From: Pseudomonadota bacterium
Lineage (GTDB): Bacteria; Pseudomonadota; Alphaproteobacteria; Rhizobiales; Beijerinckiaceae
Direction: 5' to 3'
NCBI GenBank assembly: GCA_023450615.1
Contig: JAEXGT010000073.1
Location: forward strand, 1-64,000
Length of the DNA: 64,000 bases
The translations under genes were made by a program, and so were the position numbers. The notes below the pieces were generated by a model that saw nothing but the letters and a program-made list of their open reading frames with translations, ran no database searches and was not told the DNA's origin. Shown here in pieces: positions 16,373 to 25,347 of the stretch (position 1 is its first letter; each line of letters starts with the position of its first letter).

Positions 16373-17923
16373 ATGGCCGACAAGCAGAAATTCTACATCA
16401 CCACGGCTATCTCGTATCCGAACGGCGCGCCGCATATCGGCCATGCCTACGAGGTTGTCGCGTCCGATGCGATTGCCCGCTTCAAGCGCATTGACGGCTA
16501 TGATGTGTTCTTCATGACGGGCACGGACGAGCACGGCCTCAAGATCCAGCAGACGGCCGACAAGAACGGAACGACTCCGAAAGCCTTCGTGGATGAGATG
16601 GCCGCGAAGTTCCGCTCCATGGCGGATCGGCTCGATTGCTCCTACGACCGGTTCATCCGCACCACGGATGCCGACCATCTGCCTTCCACGCAGGAACTCT
16701 GGCGCCGGATGCAGGAGAAGGGCGATATCTATCTCTCCAAGTATTCCGGCTGGTACTCGGTTCGCGACGAATCCTATTTCGACGAAAGCGAGCTGACGAA
16801 GCAGCCCGACGGCACTTGGCGCGCGCCCACCGGCGCTCCGGTCGAGTGGATCGAGGAGGAAAGCTATTTCTTCCGCCTCTCCGCCTATCAGGACCGTTTG
16901 CTCGAGCTCTATGCCGCCCAGCCGGATTTCATCAGCCCGGAAACGCGGCGCAATGAGATCGCCAGCTTCGTGCGCTCCGGCCTGCAGGATCTCTCGATCA
17001 GCCGCACGACCTTCAACTGGGGTCTTCCGGTCCCCAACGATCCGAAGCACGTGATGTATGTGTGGATCGATGCGCTCAACAATTACGTGACCGGCTGCGG
17101 CTTCCCGAACGAGAACGATCCCCGCTGGCATTACTGGCCCGCCGATGTGCACATCATCGGCAAGGACATCGTGCGCTTCCATACGGTCTACTGGCCCGCC
17201 TTCCTCATGTCGGCGGAACTGCCGCTGCCCAAGCGGGTGTTCGGTCACGGCTTCCTGCTCAACAAGGGCGAGAAGATGTCGAAGTCGGTCGGCAACGTGG
17301 TCGATCCGTTCGACTTGGCCGACACATATGGCGTCGACCAGATCCGCTATTTCTTCATGCGCGAAGTGCCCTTCGGCCAGGACGGCAACTACTCGCACGA
17401 AGCGATCGTGAACCGGATCAACGCGGATCTGGCGAACGATCTCGGCAACTTGGCGCAGCGTTCGCTGTCCATGATCGCCAAGAACTGTGCCGCCGCCGTG
17501 CCGCAGCCGGGAGCCTTCACGCAGGCAGACCAGGACATCCTGTGGCTTGCGGACGCCTTGCCTGGGAAGACGAGGGCGGCCATGAAGGATTTCGCCCTTC
17601 ATACGACCCTTGCCGAAATCTGGGCCGTTGTGGCGGAAGCCAACCGCTACTTCGCCTCCCAGGAGCCCTGGGTGCTGCGCAAGAGCGATCCTGAGCGCAT
17701 GAACACCGTCCTGTACGTCACGGCTGAAGTTCTGAGGGCTGTCGGCATCCTGGCGCAGCCCTTCGTTCCGACGGCTGCCGCCAAGCTTCTCGATTTGCTT
17801 TCGGTTCCCTCGGAAGGACGGAGCCTTGCGTCGGTCGGCCCCGAACACCGCCTTGCAGCCGGTACGCCGCTCCCGCAACCTGCGCCGATTTTTCCGCGTT
17901 ATATCGAGGCGGAAGCATCCTGA
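16373..17923 (+). CDS. metG: Methionyl-tRNA synthetase
   Basis: A 516-residue class I aminoacyl-tRNA synthetase. The HIGH-type motif is PNGAPHIGHAYE near the N terminus and the KMSKS motif is in NKGEKMSKSVGN. It is the short form without a C-terminal tRNA-binding (EMAP-like) domain. It charges tRNA-Met and so supports initiation and elongation. It lies 50 bases after holB in the same direction. Confidence 0.97.
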   Translation: MADKQKFYITTAISYPNGAPHIGHAYEVVASDAIARFKRIDGYDVFFMTGTDEHGLKIQQTADKNGTTPKAFVDEMAAKFRSMADRLDCSYDRFIRTTDADHLPSTQELWRRMQEKGDIYLSKYSGWYSVRDESYFDESELTKQPDGTWRAPTGAPVEWIEEESYFFRLSAYQDRLLELYAAQPDFISPETRRNEIASFVRSGLQDLSISRTTFNWGLPVPNDPKHVMYVWIDALNNYVTGCGFPNENDPRWHYWPADVHIIGKDIVRFHTVYWPAFLMSAELPLPKRVFGHGFLLNKGEKMSKSVGNVVDPFDLADTYGVDQIRYFFMREVPFGQDGNYSHEAIVNRINADLANDLGNLAQRSLSMIAKNCAAAVPQPGAFTQADQDILWLADALPGKTRAAMKDFALHTTLAEIWAVVAEANRYFASQEPWVLRKSDPERMNTVLYVTAEVLRAVGILAQPFVPTAAAKLLDLLSVPSEGRSLASVGPEHRLAAGTPLPQPAPIFPRYIEAEAS

Positions 17924-17970
17924 AGCTTCCGCTTTGACGGGCCCTCCAGGGCCCTCAGCGGAAGCGGAAG

Positions 17971-19302
17971 ATGTATACGACCTTCATGTTTGCGACGGGG
18001 ATCGAGAACAGCATCCCAACCATCAACAATGGCCGCACACGCATCGACCAGATGGAGAAGTGCGGTCATTACAAGCTCTGGAAAACCGACTTCGACCTGC
18101 TGGACGACCTCGATATCCAGGTTCTCCGCTACGGCCCGCCCCTGCATGCGACGCTTCTCGGGCCGGGGCGCTACGATTGGTCCTTCGCGGACATGACCTT
18201 CGGCGAACTCGAGCGGCGGAACATCATTCCCATCGTGGATCTTTGCCATTTCGGCGTACCCGACTGGATCGGAAATTTTCAGAACCCGGATTTCCCAATT
18301 CTCTTCGCAGGTTACGCAGAAGAGTTCGCAAAGCGCTTCGGCTGGGTTCAGCTCTACACGCCGATCAATGAGATGTTCATCTGCGCCACCTTCTCGGCCG
18401 CCTATGGCTGGTGGAACGAGCAATTGCGGAGCGACGAGGCCTTCGTCACGGCCCTCAAAAACATAGTGAAGGCGAATGTGCTCGCCATGGAGCGCATCCT
18501 CAAAGTCCGGCCGGACGCGCTCTTCATCCAAAGCGAGTCATCGGAATATTTCCATGCGGAAAATCCCGCCGCCATCAAGCCCGCCGAGATCATGAATGCG
18601 CGGCGCTTCCTGTCTCTGGACCTCAACTACGGCCGCCGCATCGACTCGGAGATGTACGAGTTCTTGATGGATAACGGGATGACGCGGGACGAGTATCACT
18701 TCTTCCTCAACCGTTCGTCCCTTCGCCACCACTGCATCATGGGCAATGACTACTACGTCACCAACGAACACCGGGTGGCGGCTGACGGATCGTCGAAAGC
18801 AGCAGGCGACGTGTTCGGCTATGACGAGATCACGCGCCAGTATTATGAGCGTTATCGGTTGCCGGTCATGCATACCGAAACCAACCTCATGCAGGGGCCG
18901 ACCGGGGAGGAGGCCGTCGACTGGCTCTGGAAACAATGGGCCAACGTCCTCCGGGTCAGGAACACAGGCGTCCCTATCGTCGGCTTCACCTGGTATTCCC
19001 TGACCGACCAGATGGATTGGGATGTGGGCCTTCGCGAGGAGAATAACCGGGTTACGCCCGTCGGCCTCTACGATCTCGACCGCAATATCCGGCCTGTTGG
19101 CCGCTGCTACAAGAAACTGATCCATGATTGGTGCGACGTTCTCCCGGCTCAGAGCATATGCCTGACCGTTCCCATCGTCTGGCCGCACGACAAGGATGAA
19201 CCCACCGTTCGCCGCCATCAGGAAAGATTGCGGAGAATGCGGCACAAGGAATCCCGCGAGGATGACGAGCCTGCGGCGACAACTCAGGAAGCCCGTCGCT
19301 AG
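17971..19302 (+). CDS. Glycoside hydrolase family 1 protein (beta-glucosidase-like)
   Basis: A 443-residue (beta/alpha)8-barrel-type protein. The GH1 acid/base motif appears as YTPINEM (glutamate in NE) and the nucleophile as MHTETN, where the family consensus is TENG. GFTWYSLTDQMDWDVGL matches the conserved aglycone/glycone-binding segment late in GH1. No signal peptide is seen, so the enzyme is likely cytoplasmic. The C-terminal 50 residues are Arg/Glu-rich and probably disordered. It sits between metG and tatD, which usually follow one another directly in related genomes (recalled, not checked). The substrate is unknown. Confidence 0.82.
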   Translation: MYTTFMFATGIENSIPTINNGRTRIDQMEKCGHYKLWKTDFDLLDDLDIQVLRYGPPLHATLLGPGRYDWSFADMTFGELERRNIIPIVDLCHFGVPDWIGNFQNPDFPILFAGYAEEFAKRFGWVQLYTPINEMFICATFSAAYGWWNEQLRSDEAFVTALKNIVKANVLAMERILKVRPDALFIQSESSEYFHAENPAAIKPAEIMNARRFLSLDLNYGRRIDSEMYEFLMDNGMTRDEYHFFLNRSSLRHHCIMGNDYYVTNEHRVAADGSSKAAGDVFGYDEITRQYYERYRLPVMHTETNLMQGPTGEEAVDWLWKQWANVLRVRNTGVPIVGFTWYSLTDQMDWDVGLREENNRVTPVGLYDLDRNIRPVGRCYKKLIHDWCDVLPAQSICLTVPIVWPHDKDEPTVRRHQERLRRMRHKESREDDEPAATTQEARR

Positions 19303-19369
19303 ACGAAGCCTGCAATCCGCTCTATGGAGCCCGAAGAGTTAACGGCCTCGGAGGAGGGCGCATTCACCG

Positions 19370-20167
19370 ATGTTGGTCGACAGCCATTGCCACCTGGATT
19401 TCCCGGATCTTCAGTCCCGCCTGCCCGAGATTCTGGAGGCTGCTCAAGCCGCTGATGTCGCTCGGCTGGTCACGATCTCCACCCATGTGGCTCGCTATGA
19501 CACCTACAGGGCCTTGGCCGAGGCGAACGATGCCGTATTCTTCACGGTAGGTACGCATCCGCATAATGCTGCCGAGGAGCCGGATGTGCCGGCTGCGCGC
19601 CTCGTGGAGCTTTCCGCCCATCCGCGCTGCATCGCCCTCGGCGAGGCGGGCCTGGACTATCACTACGACAAGAGCCCCCGGGACGTGCAGCGGAAGGTTT
19701 TCCGGACGCATATCGAGGCTGCTCAGGAAACAGGCTTGCCGCTTGTCATCCATGCCCGGAACGCCGACGAGGATATGATCGAGATTCTGTCGGAGGAGAT
19801 GGGGCGAGGGCGGTTCAGTGCCGTTCTGCATTGTTTCTCATCCGGCGAGAAGCTGGCGCAGGTCGGCGTGGAACTCGGACTTTACGTGTCGTTCTCCGGC
19901 ATCCTGACCTTCCGGAATTCCGAGGACATTCGCCGGATAGCCGCCGCCGTGCCCCATGACAGGCTGCTCGTCGAAACCGATGCGCCATATCTCGCCCCGG
20001 TGCCGTTCCGCGGCAAGACCAATGAGCCCGCTTATGTGGCCCATACCGCTCGCGTGCTTGCGGAGGTTATTGGCGTTTCAAATGACGAGATCGCGAAGAT
20101 CACAACTGACAATTTCTACCGCTTGTTTTCCAAGGCTGCGCAGGCCGACCTGACTCGGGAAAAATGA
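19370..20167 (+). CDS. tatD: TatD family metal-dependent deoxyribonuclease
   Basis: A 265-residue TIM-barrel hydrolase. Metal ligands are visible in DSHCHLD near the N terminus, GEAGLDYHYD, VIHARNADED, HCFSSG and VETDAPYLAP. TatD proteins are 3'-5' DNases or aminoacyl-hydrolase-like enzymes dependent on Mg/Zn. The stop overlaps the ATG of the following MBL-fold gene (ATGA), a common arrangement after metG. Confidence 0.93.
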   Translation: MLVDSHCHLDFPDLQSRLPEILEAAQAADVARLVTISTHVARYDTYRALAEANDAVFFTVGTHPHNAAEEPDVPAARLVELSAHPRCIALGEAGLDYHYDKSPRDVQRKVFRTHIEAAQETGLPLVIHARNADEDMIEILSEEMGRGRFSAVLHCFSSGEKLAQVGVELGLYVSFSGILTFRNSEDIRRIAAAVPHDRLLVETDAPYLAPVPFRGKTNEPAYVAHTARVLAEVIGVSNDEIAKITTDNFYRLFSKAAQADLTREK

Positions 20168-20961
20168 CCCTGACATTAACCATACTGGGCTGCGGTTCTT
20201 CGGCTGGAGTGCCCCGTGTCGGCGTCGGCTGGGGAGCGTGCGATCCTTCAAACCCCAAGAACCGCCGCCGCCGCTGCTCCGTTCTTGTTGAGAAGCAAAG
20301 CGCAGACGCTACGACAACCGTTCTTGTCGATACGACGCCCGATCTCCGGGACCAACTGCTTGGCGCGGATGTGAAGCGCCTCGATGCGGTTCTGTACACC
20401 CATGAGCATGCGGACCACACCCATGGTATCGACGACCTGCGGCCGCTGGTCATCGCCATGCGCAAGCGCATCCCGGTCTATGCCGACCGCATGACGAGCG
20501 AGTTGCTACAGTTGCGGTTCGGTTATTGTTTCGAAACGCCGGCAGGAAGCAGCTACCCGCCGATCTTGGACATGAAGCAGCTCAAGCCCGGTGTCATGAC
20601 GACGATATCCGGGCCGGGAGGCTCGCTGGAGGCGATACCGTTCCGGATGATTCATGGCGATATCGATGCCTTGGGCTTCCGCTTCGGGAACGTGGCCTAT
20701 GCACCTGATGTCAGCACGATGCCCGAAGAAAGCTTGGTTTATCTCCAAGGCCTAGATGTCCTCATCCTCGATGCCTTGCGCTACACGCCGCACCCAACGC
20801 ATTTCTCCGTCGCCGAGGCGCTGGAGCTGATTGACAAGGTCCGGCCGAGGCGCGCCATCCTCACCAACCTGCACACGGATCTGGATTACGAAACATTGCG
20901 CCGGGAGTTGCCGCCGCAGATCGAGCCTGCCTATGACGGGCTGCAGATCTCAGTCGGCTAG
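20164..20961 (+). CDS. MBL-fold metallo-hydrolase (PhnP-like)
   Basis: A 265-residue metallo-beta-lactamase-fold protein. The dinuclear metal site is seen as YTHEHADHTHGIDDLR; further ligands lie in FRMIHGD and LTNLHTDLDYE. It begins with LTILGCGSSAGVPRVG, typical of PhnP/RNase Z-like phosphodiesterases. It is translationally coupled to tatD. The physiological substrate is not known; a cyclic phosphodiester is plausible from the family. Confidence 0.88.
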   Translation: MTLTLTILGCGSSAGVPRVGVGWGACDPSNPKNRRRRCSVLVEKQSADATTTVLVDTTPDLRDQLLGADVKRLDAVLYTHEHADHTHGIDDLRPLVIAMRKRIPVYADRMTSELLQLRFGYCFETPAGSSYPPILDMKQLKPGVMTTISGPGGSLEAIPFRMIHGDIDALGFRFGNVAYAPDVSTMPEESLVYLQGLDVLILDALRYTPHPTHFSVAEALELIDKVRPRRAILTNLHTDLDYETLRRELPPQIEPAYDGLQISVG

Positions 20962-21033
20962 TTTGCCGCGTGTGACTTTTGGCAACGGGAATGGATGTAG
21001 CGCGTTAGGTGGGAAGCCCCATGGGAGTTCGCT

Positions 21034-21618
21034 ATGCGCCGTCTTCTCCTGCTCTGTGTCTCTGTCCTTCCTCTCGTCGCCTTTACTGCTGAGCAAGCGT
21101 CGGCCCAGCCGCGGTTCAGGCCGGGCGGCGGTTTTCAGGGGCCGGGGCCAGGCATGCGTCCTATTGGGCCCGGTCCAAGACTGGCGCCGGGCCCGGGACG
21201 TCCCATAGGTGTGAGACCGGGGGGCTTCGCGCTCAATCGCCCTCCGCAATTCGGTCCGCCCGGTTCTCGCTGGCAAGGCAGGCCTGGTCCCTGGCGCCCA
21301 GGCCCAGGCTGGAGGCCCGGCCCTTATTACCCGCGCCCCTATGCGAGACGCGGCTATTGGGGATGGGGCGGCTATTATCCCGATTATTACGACGGTTGGG
21401 GATGGGGTGCAGCTGGGCTCGTGACCGGGTTGGCCCTTGGAGCCGTTGCTGCAGCCCCGGCCTATCCTGTTTACGCGACGCCTGCGCCGTCGCCCATTGG
21501 CGGCTATTGTGCGACGCCTGTGCGGACCTGCGCGCTTATCAATCCTGCGCCCATTGGGGGCGGCTGCTCGTGCCGTGTTCCAGGCGGTCGTGCGAGAGGA
21601 AGCGTCGTGGGGCCGTGA
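21034..21618 (+). CDS. Secreted proline/glycine/arginine-rich protein
   Basis: A 194-residue protein with a clear signal peptide (RRLLLLCVSVLPLVAF...ASAQ). A low-complexity region follows, rich in Pro, Gly, Arg, Tyr and Trp (repeated PGPG, GWRPGP, YYPRPY, GWGGYYPDYYDG). Then come a short hydrophobic stretch (GLVTGLALGAVAAAPAYP) and a Cys-containing tail. Similar small proteins are common in Rhizobiales and are thought to be envelope-associated, but I recognise no defined function. Confidence 0.65.
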   Translation: MRRLLLLCVSVLPLVAFTAEQASAQPRFRPGGGFQGPGPGMRPIGPGPRLAPGPGRPIGVRPGGFALNRPPQFGPPGSRWQGRPGPWRPGPGWRPGPYYPRPYARRGYWGWGGYYPDYYDGWGWGAAGLVTGLALGAVAAAPAYPVYATPAPSPIGGYCATPVRTCALINPAPIGGGCSCRVPGGRARGSVVGP

Positions 21619-22102
21619 GGTCTCCGCCGCGCTGCCGGACCTTCTCACAGCGGGGAAAAGCTAGGGGTAGGGCTCTCCCGAATACTGCACATTTCGAACT
21701 CCGGAGAGCCAGCAGAAGCTGACTGATGGAGCCGTCACACAGCCAGTCGGTTTCCAAGGACGGTCCTTGTGTGGGACGATCCGACGGCCCTGGTTGCGGT
21801 CTCAGTCTAGGAAGATGCCATTGCCGATCCGCAGATCTTCAGCGTCGCGGAATGGCACTCGAGGATAACGGGCGAAGATGTCTTAGACTCGGATGGGAGC
21901 GGCTGCGTTCCTTAGACTGTCGCTATAGATATTGGTTCCATAATATATCTTATGCGAATTATATATTGGGATTCTATGGCTCCCCTTCGCTACTGTTCCC
22001 TATCGTACGGAGCGCGCGGAGATCAGACGAAGCCTCGATTTGTCTGATCTCGATGGGTTTCAAGCGGCTACCTGTTGGCCCTCATCATGGGTCACGGCTA
22101 GG
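21619..22102. other. Gene-free region between the Pro/Gly-rich protein and osmC
   Basis: About 480 bases with no supported gene; open frames here lack motifs and look like chance frames. It includes an isolated, strongly AT-rich patch at 21938-21970 that stands out from the GC-rich surroundings (listed separately). Confidence 0.3.
21938..21970. promoter_or_regulatory. AT-rich imperfect palindrome (possible operator or promoter)
   Basis: CCATAATATATC (21938-21949) faces AATTATATATTGG (21958-21970) around TTATGCG, giving an imperfect inverted repeat in otherwise GC-rich DNA. It could be a regulator site or UP-element-like promoter, but no gene start is close on either strand. Confidence 0.2.
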
Positions 22103-22525
22103 CTATGCGTTCTCCTCAAGGACCTCCCAGCTATGGGTGATGTCGGCAACTGCCCCGAGCATGATGGACGCCGAACAGTATTTGTCCTTGGAGAGCTCTA
22201 TGGCGCGCTCGACCTTGGCTGGCGCCAGATTGCGCCCCTTGACGCGGTATTCCACGTGAATCGAAGTGAAGACCTTCGGGTCGGCTTCCGCCCGCTCTCC
22301 ACTGACCTCGACCTCGCAATCCGTGACTTCCTCGCGCCCCTTACGGAGGATCTGGACGACATCGAAAGCCGTGCAGCCGCCAAGGCCGATCAGCAGCATC
22401 TCCATGGGCCGGATACCAAGATTGCGGCCGCCATATTCCGGGGCCCCATCCATGACAACGGCATGCCCGCTGCCGGATTCCCCAACGAACATCATGCCGT
22501 CAACCAGTTTGATCCGCGCCTTCAT
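22103..22525 (-). CDS. OsmC family protein
   Basis: A protein of 140 residues with OsmC/Ohr-fold features: a central PMEMLLIGLGGCTAFDVV helix with the conserved cysteine, DCEVEVSGERAEADPKVF, and a C-terminal KYCSASIMLG with the second cysteine. Such proteins are thiol peroxidases or related to organic hydroperoxide detoxification; this one belongs to the OsmC-like (YhfA) branch. ATG 22525 is chosen because AGGAGAGG lies just upstream; an in-frame ATG at 22564 lacks such a site. Confidence 0.88.
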   Translation of the reverse strand: MKARIKLVDGMMFVGESGSGHAVVMDGAPEYGGRNLGIRPMEMLLIGLGGCTAFDVVQILRKGREEVTDCEVEVSGERAEADPKVFTSIHVEYRVKGRNLAPAKVERAIELSKDKYCSASIMLGAVADITHSWEVLEENA

Positions 22526-22628
22526 ACTTTCACCTCTCCTGAAAATCTCATGGCCTTTGATCATCTTTTGTCCTGATTCCCCACTGGAATCGGGCTATGA
22601 GACGCGCGGTCAGTGAGGAAATCCTGGA

Positions 22629-23462
22629 ATGAAGCCTTCATCCGACATCACGCGCCTCCTGGAAATTATGGCGGCTCTGCGGACGCCCAAGACAGGCTGC
22701 CCCTGGGATCTGGAGCAGGATTTCGCATCGATTGCCCCTTACACCCTTGAGGAAGCCTATGAGGTCGTGGATGCGATCGAACGTGGTGATCTTACCGATC
22801 TTCGGGACGAGCTGGGCGACCTGCTGCTTCAGGTCGTGTTTCATGCCCGTATGGCCGAGGAACAAGGGGTCTTCGCTTTTCCCGATGTAGTCGAAGCCAT
22901 TACGCGAAAGCTGATCCGCCGCCACCCGCATGTGTTCGGAGATGCGAAGGATCTGGCCCCGGAGCAGGTCAAGATTCTCTGGGATGAGATCAAGCGCGCC
23001 GAGAAAGACGAGCGACGCTTGGCACGAGAGAAGATGGGACTCCCGCCAGAGGCTCATGAGGCTGGATTCCTTGGAGGGATTCCAACGGCCCTGCCCGCCC
23101 TGACACGAGCGCAGAAGTTGACGACCAAAGCCGCCAAGGTCGGGTTCGACTGGCCAGACGCGACTCAGGTAATCGACAAGATTCACGAGGAGTTAGAAGA
23201 GGTTAAAGAGGCATCTTCAACCGGCAAGAGAGAGCGCATCGAGGACGAAATCGGCGATCTATTATTCTCGGTTGCCAACCTTGCACGCCACTACGGCATC
23301 GATCCGGAAACGGCTTTGCGGCATACCAATGCCAAGTTCGAACGACGTTTCGGAGCAGTCGAGGTGGCGCTGAAGCAGCAAAACCGTACGCTGAACGAAG
23401 CCTCTCTCGATGAGATGGAAGAGCTCTGGGTCAAGGCGAAGCTGGACGAGCGAAGGGCCTAA
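22629..23462 (+). CDS. mazG: Nucleoside triphosphate pyrophosphohydrolase MazG
   Basis: A 277-residue all-helical NTP pyrophosphatase with two MazG domains. The N-terminal one has CPWDLEQDFASIAPYTLEE and the EExx-type metal motif in LRDELGDLLLQVVFHA. The C-terminal one has KIHEELEEVKEA and IEDEIGDLLFSVANLARH. It hydrolyses NTPs/dNTPs to monophosphates and is linked to control of nucleotide quality. It converges with hflX, the two genes overlapping by four bases at their ends. Confidence 0.95.
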   Translation: MKPSSDITRLLEIMAALRTPKTGCPWDLEQDFASIAPYTLEEAYEVVDAIERGDLTDLRDELGDLLLQVVFHARMAEEQGVFAFPDVVEAITRKLIRRHPHVFGDAKDLAPEQVKILWDEIKRAEKDERRLAREKMGLPPEAHEAGFLGGIPTALPALTRAQKLTTKAAKVGFDWPDATQVIDKIHEELEEVKEASSTGKRERIEDEIGDLLFSVANLARHYGIDPETALRHTNAKFERRFGAVEVALKQQNRTLNEASLDEMEELWVKAKLDERRA

Positions 23463-24871
23463 ACGACCTTTGCGTTAGGGAACCGGTTCAGGAACCGGGG
23501 CTCCTTGCCGGCAACCAGGCGCACATGGAGAAGGGTGTGTCCATTCTCCAGTGCCCTGCGCTCCAGAATCTCAGTATTTTCATGCAGCCATGCAAGCCCC
23601 TGCCCGTCTTCGGGAGCGACATTCACTTCGTATGTTTTCCTACCCAGGGCGAGATGCTGCTCTATAGTATCGAGAAGTTCGTCCATCCCCTCCCCGGTCA
23701 GAGCGGAAATGAGGATCGGCCGCCGCTCGATACCTGTACGGTGGGAGGCAGTTGCGAGCCGCTCGCGGTCTGCCGGCGACAGCAGGTCTGCCTTGTTCCA
23801 CACTTCGATGATCCGTCTGGTGTCATCGGGATCGATACCGAGCTCTCTGAGGACGACGTTCACGTCGCCAGCTTGAGCCTCGGTTTCGCCGTGCGAGACG
23901 TCTCGGACATGCAGGAGAATATCGGCCTCGACCACGTCTTCGAGGGTCGCACGGAAGGCCGCAACCAGCATGGTCGGCAGGTCAGAGATGAAGCCCACCG
24001 TATCCGACAGGATTGCCTTCTCGCCGTGAGGTAGATCGATAGCCCGGGTTGTCGGATCGAGGGTCGCGAACAGCATGTTCTCGGCCAGCACCTCTGCCCG
24101 TGTCATGCGGTTGAACAGCGTCGACTTGCCGGCATTGGTGTAGCCCACGAGAGCCACGATAGGGTAAGGCACCCTCCTCCGGCTCGTGCGATGCAGGGAG
24201 CGGGTTTTGACCACGCCTTCGAGGTCGCGCTCGATACGGTTCATCCGTTCCTGGATCATGCGGCGGTCCGCCTCGATCTGCGTTTCGCCGGGACCGCCGA
24301 GAAAGCCGAAGCCGCCGCGCTGACGCTCCAAGTGGGTCCAGGAACGGACCAGCCGCCCCTTCTGATAGGATAGATGCGCCAGCTCGACCTGTAGCGTGCC
24401 CTCTTTGGTGCGTGCGCGCCGGCCGAAAATTTCCAGGATCAATCCGGTTCGGTCGATGACCTTGGCGCCCCAGGCCTTTTCGAGGTTGCGCTGCTGCACC
24501 GGGCTCAAGGCGCAATCCATGACCACGAGCCCAATCTCTTCCGCCCGGATCAGGGCGGCCAGCTCATCCACCTTGCCGCTTCCGATATAGGTAGCGGGCC
24601 TTGGAGACGAGAGCGGTGCGATCAGGGATTGAACAACGGATAGATCGATAGCCAGCGCAAGCCCCGAAGCCTCGTCCAGGCGAGCCTCTGGCGGACGGGG
24701 ATTGGATGTCTCTTCCTCCAGGTCACCGGAACTCATGCGGCGCCTTCGCGTCAGATAGGGGCCGACGACGAGCGTACGCGTTCCGGCCGCGACGTCCTTC
24801 TCAGGCTCGGCCAGTTCTGCGAGACGATGTTCCCCCGGAGTGCGCGGTTCGGTCACCTCAGGCCTTTTCAC
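23459..24871 (-). CDS. hflX: GTPase HflX
   Basis: A 470-residue ribosome-associated GTPase. The N-terminal HflX domain includes YIGSGKVDELA and FGRRARTKEGTLQVELA; the GTPase domain includes the P-loop GYTNAGKSTLFNR, DTVGFISDLP and WNKADLL. HflX splits stalled or hibernating 70S ribosomes. The start is GTG 24871, inside the end of hfq (14-base overlap), with GAGG upstream, so translation is coupled to hfq as in many proteobacteria. Confidence 0.95.
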   Translation of the reverse strand: MKRPEVTEPRTPGEHRLAELAEPEKDVAAGTRTLVVGPYLTRRRRMSSGDLEEETSNPRPPEARLDEASGLALAIDLSVVQSLIAPLSSPRPATYIGSGKVDELAALIRAEEIGLVVMDCALSPVQQRNLEKAWGAKVIDRTGLILEIFGRRARTKEGTLQVELAHLSYQKGRLVRSWTHLERQRGGFGFLGGPGETQIEADRRMIQERMNRIERDLEGVVKTRSLHRTSRRRVPYPIVALVGYTNAGKSTLFNRMTRAEVLAENMLFATLDPTTRAIDLPHGEKAILSDTVGFISDLPTMLVAAFRATLEDVVEADILLHVRDVSHGETEAQAGDVNVVLRELGIDPDDTRRIIEVWNKADLLSPADRERLATASHRTGIERRPILISALTGEGMDELLDTIEQHLALGRKTYEVNVAPEDGQGLAWLHENTEILERRALENGHTLLHVRLVAGKEPRFLNRFPNAKVV

Positions 24872-25112
24872 CAGCCTCGTCGATCTGGTCGAACAATTGG
24901 ACGGGCTGTCCGGGCATGATGGTGGAAATGGCGTGTTTGTAAACCAGCTGGGAATGACCGTCCCTGCGCAGGAGTACGCAGAAATTGTCGAACCAGGTAA
25001 CGACTCCTTGGAGCTTCACGCCGTTTACAAGGAATATCGTCAGGGGAATCTTTTGCTTACGGACGTAGTTTAAAAACGTGTCCTGCAGATTCTGCGCGCG
25101 ATCGCCCGCCAT
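24858..25112 (-). CDS. hfq: RNA chaperone Hfq
   Basis: An 84-residue Sm-like protein. Sm1 includes QKIPLTIFLVNGVKLQGVV and Sm2 contains YKHAIST (the YKHA hallmark). It forms a hexamer that pairs small RNAs with mRNAs. It lies between ntrX and hflX on the same strand, the typical alphaproteobacterial position. The C-terminal tail is short, as is usual in this class. Confidence 0.97.
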   Translation of the reverse strand: MAGDRAQNLQDTFLNYVRKQKIPLTIFLVNGVKLQGVVTWFDNFCVLLRRDGHSQLVYKHAISTIMPGQPVQLFDQIDEAGEKA

Positions 25113-25347
25113 TGAAGTTGCCTCGCCAACCCATCGCCGCCGGTCTTGGCTATTGGGCCGCCTGTATATGGTTGTCCGCTATCGTGCGGTCGTTGACCGG
25201 CCTGTCTATTACAGGGCGAAGTTGACCATTCGGCAAGAGGGTCGCGCGCGATCTCGCACGTTGGGAGCATATTTTCCGTGGATGAGGGCTGCGAAAAGCC
25301 GGTCACGGCTCTCCGCAGCCCCGCCATGGATAAAAAGAGATATATCG

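Noticed and set aside
21726..22259. A 177-codon plus-strand open frame
   Set aside because: No motif, overlaps osmC on the opposite strand and runs through the AT-rich patch without a ribosome site.
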